Source of the DNA: Bauldia sp.
Lineage (GTDB): Bacteria; Pseudomonadota; Alphaproteobacteria; Rhizobiales; Kaistiaceae
Length of the DNA: 32,564 nucleotides
Assembly: GCA_020853895.1 (NCBI GenBank)
Contig: JADYYB010000200.1
Span: forward strand, 1 to 32,564
Direction of reading: 5' to 3'
The notes under the pieces are model-generated. The model was not told where the DNA came from, did no database searches, and saw only the letters and a list, made by a program, of their open reading frames with translations. Of the stretch, positions 31,518-32,564 are shown in pieces. Every line of letters starts with the position of its first letter. Position 1 is the stretch's first letter. The translations under genes and the position numbers were made by a program.

Positions 31518-31853
31518 ATGGCCAGAGAGCCGACTGCGATAGAGCGTATCAAGCAATTGGACGAGGAGCGCACCAAGCTTCTCGATCACGCGCGCAAGGA
31601 AGCGCTCGACAAGGCGGGGCGCGCCGTCGACGAATTGAACGCGCTCGGTTTCCAGTATCGGCTGGTCGAGTCCGGTAGCCGGGGCGGCGACCGCGGGTCG
31701 CGCAAGGGCACGCGCCGCGTCAAGGACGCGGCCTGCCCGATCTGCGGGTTCAAGACCGTGCCGCCGCATGACGGCCGCGCGCATCGCTCGCAGAGCCCGA
31801 AGAAGGCGTTCACCGCCGAGGAGCTTTCGAGCCGCGGGTTCCGCAAGGCGTAG
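31518..31853 (+). CDS. Small conserved-looking protein with coiled N-terminus and CPICGF motif
   Basis: A 111-residue basic protein. Residues 1-45 are charged and helical (IERIKQLDEERTKLLDHARKEALDKA), likely a coiled coil for dimer formation. The middle is a Gly/Arg-rich linker (SGSRGGDRGSRKGTRR). The C-terminus has CPICGFKTVPPHDGRAHRSQ, a single CxxC with nearby histidines that might bind zinc, and ends KAFTAEELSSRGFRKA. The layout of coil, basic linker and small C-terminal domain recalls nucleoid-type DNA-binding proteins, but I do not recognise the family. It has its own binding site (AGGTAGGA) and a strong terminator 30 bp after the stop, so it is probably expressed alone. Confidence 0.8.
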   Translation: MAREPTAIERIKQLDEERTKLLDHARKEALDKAGRAVDELNALGFQYRLVESGSRGGDRGSRKGTRRVKDAACPICGFKTVPPHDGRAHRSQSPKKAFTAEELSSRGFRKA

Positions 31854-31881
31854 CCGCGCCGCGCGAGAGACGTTTTCGAGG

Positions 31882-31927
31882 CGCCGCTCCGATCGGGTCG
31901 CAAGACCCTGTCGGGGCGGCGTTTTCT
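31882..31927 (+). terminator. Strong intrinsic terminator
   Basis: An 11-bp stem with one G-T pair, 31882-31892 with 31911-31921, encloses a second 5-bp hairpin with a GCAA tetraloop (31895-31908) and is followed at once by TTTTCT. It ends the small CxxC gene and, being symmetrical, may also stop the leftward enolase-family message, whose stop codon touches it. Confidence 0.85.
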
Positions 31928-32564
31928 ATTCGGCGAGCGCGCGCATCACGCGGATGAGGTCGGCCTTGCCCTCGAAGCCGATCCCGGGAAGCTCGGGCAT
32001 CACGATGTGCCCGTCCTCGACGCGGACGCCGTCGGGGAAGCCGCCATAGGGCTGGAAGAGGTCGGGGTAGCTCTCGTTGCCGCCGAGGCCGAGACCGGCG
32101 GCGATGTTGAGCGACATCTGATGGCCGCCATGGGGGATGCAGCGCGAGGGCGACCAGCCGAACTGGCGTAGCACGTCGAGGGTGCGGAGATATTCGACGA
32201 GGCCGTAGGAGAGCGCGCAGTCGAATTGCAGGAAGTCGCGGTCGGGGCGCATGCCGCCGTAACGCAGCAAGTTGCGCGCATCCTGGTGCGAAAAGAGATT
32301 CTCGCCGGTCGCCATGGGGCCGGGATAGAATTCGGACAACGCCGCCTGCAGTGCGTAGTCGAGCGGGTCGCCGACTTCCTCGTACCAGAACAAGGGATAG
32401 TCGCGGAGCATCTTGGCGTAGGCGATGCCGGTCTCGAGATCGAAGCGGCCATTGGCGTCGACGGCGAGTTTCCCCTCGCCGCCGATCTCGTCGAGAACGG
32501 CCTCGATGCGGCGGCGGTCTTCATCGAGGCTGGCGCCGCCGATCTTCATCTTCACAACATTGTA
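31926..32564 (-). CDS. Mandelate racemase-family enzyme, D-tartrate dehydratase-like (5' end beyond right edge)
   Basis: The C-terminal 212 codons of an enolase-superfamily enzyme; the frame stays open to the window edge (YNVVKMKIGG). The catalytic K-x-K is visible in VKMKIGG. Metal ligands are in LAVDANGRF, WYEEVGDPLDY and MATGENLFS, and the general-base His in CIPHGGHQMS. The ending QPYGGFPDGVRVEDGHIVMPELPGIGFEGKADL is what I remember from D-tartrate dehydratases of Bradyrhizobium type, which convert D-tartrate to oxaloacetate. Other acid-sugar dehydratases of this superfamily remain possible. The internal GTG at 32555 is not the true start, because the conserved barrel sequence continues upstream. 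The stop abuts the terminator shared with the facing gene. Confidence 0.87.
   Translation of the reverse strand, partial: YNVVKMKIGGASLDEDRRRIEAVLDEIGGEGKLAVDANGRFDLETGIAYAKMLRDYPLFWYEEVGDPLDYALQAALSEFYPGPMATGENLFSHQDARNLLRYGGMRPDRDFLQFDCALSYGLVEYLRTLDVLRQFGWSPSRCIPHGGHQMSLNIAAGLGLGGNESYPDLFQPYGGFPDGVRVEDGHIVMPELPGIGFEGKADLIRVMRALAE

Noticed and set aside
31228-31576. Two small minus-strand frames in the intergenic region
   Set aside because: No binding sites, no recognisable composition or motif, and they overlap each other and the start of a better-supported gene.
1-32564. CRISPR arrays, tRNA or rRNA genes, insertion sequences
   Set aside because: No regularly spaced repeats, no cloverleaf or rRNA-like stretches and no transposase-like frames were seen on reading; a covariance search was not possible.

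Overview
This is a GC-rich window with dense gene packing, many 4-bp start/stop overlaps (ATGA, GTGA) and clear AGGAGG-type ribosome binding sites. The content points to an alphaproteobacterium: an ExoY-type initiating transferase, an IalB-family secreted protein, a D-tartrate-dehydratase-like enolase, PQQ and GMC dehydrogenases with c-type cytochromes, and a CTCGAG-centred palindromic repeat. The order is probably Hyphomicrobiales or close to it, but this is inference and cannot be fixed from the sequence alone. No rRNA, tRNA, CRISPR array, transposase or phage gene was seen.

Positions 1-21724 are an exopolysaccharide or capsule locus of the Wzx/Wzy type. It is built from short blocks that switch strand. 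A leftward block holds an outer-membrane export lipoprotein (cut by the left edge), a Wzy/O-antigen-ligase-type polymerase and a WecG/TagA/CpsF glycosyltransferase. A rightward pair of GT4 glycosyltransferases meets a leftward GT4/GT2 pair, with a 160-bp composite palindrome between them. A long rightward block follows: Wzx-type flippase, nitroreductase-family protein, a four-gene redox module (lipoprotein cytochrome c, Tat-signal small protein, GMC oxidoreductase, two-helix membrane protein), pyruvyl transferase, GT4 glycosyltransferase and methyltransferase. Then come an unknown protein and the ExoY-type transferase on the minus strand, UDP-glucose dehydrogenase on plus, and a UDP-glucuronate 4-epimerase-like enzyme on minus. 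Together they could make a lipid-linked repeat unit containing uronic acids and pyruvate ketals, flip it, polymerise it and export it. The redox module and nitroreductase are unusual additions that may oxidise or otherwise modify a sugar.

Positions 21881-26699 encode mostly exported proteins: a pentapeptide-repeat protein, an unknown secreted protein, a PQQ-type dehydrogenase and two small c-type cytochromes. This looks like a periplasmic oxidation module. Positions 26709-29237 hold the most striking gene: one uninterrupted 842-residue frame joining a complete citramalate synthase to a YrdC/Sua5-like domain, with a terminator-like hairpin in its 5' leader. Positions 29592-32564 contain a secreted SMP-30-like beta-propeller protein, an IalB-family protein, a small CxxC protein with a strong terminator, and the C-terminal part of a mandelate-racemase-family enzyme cut by the right edge.
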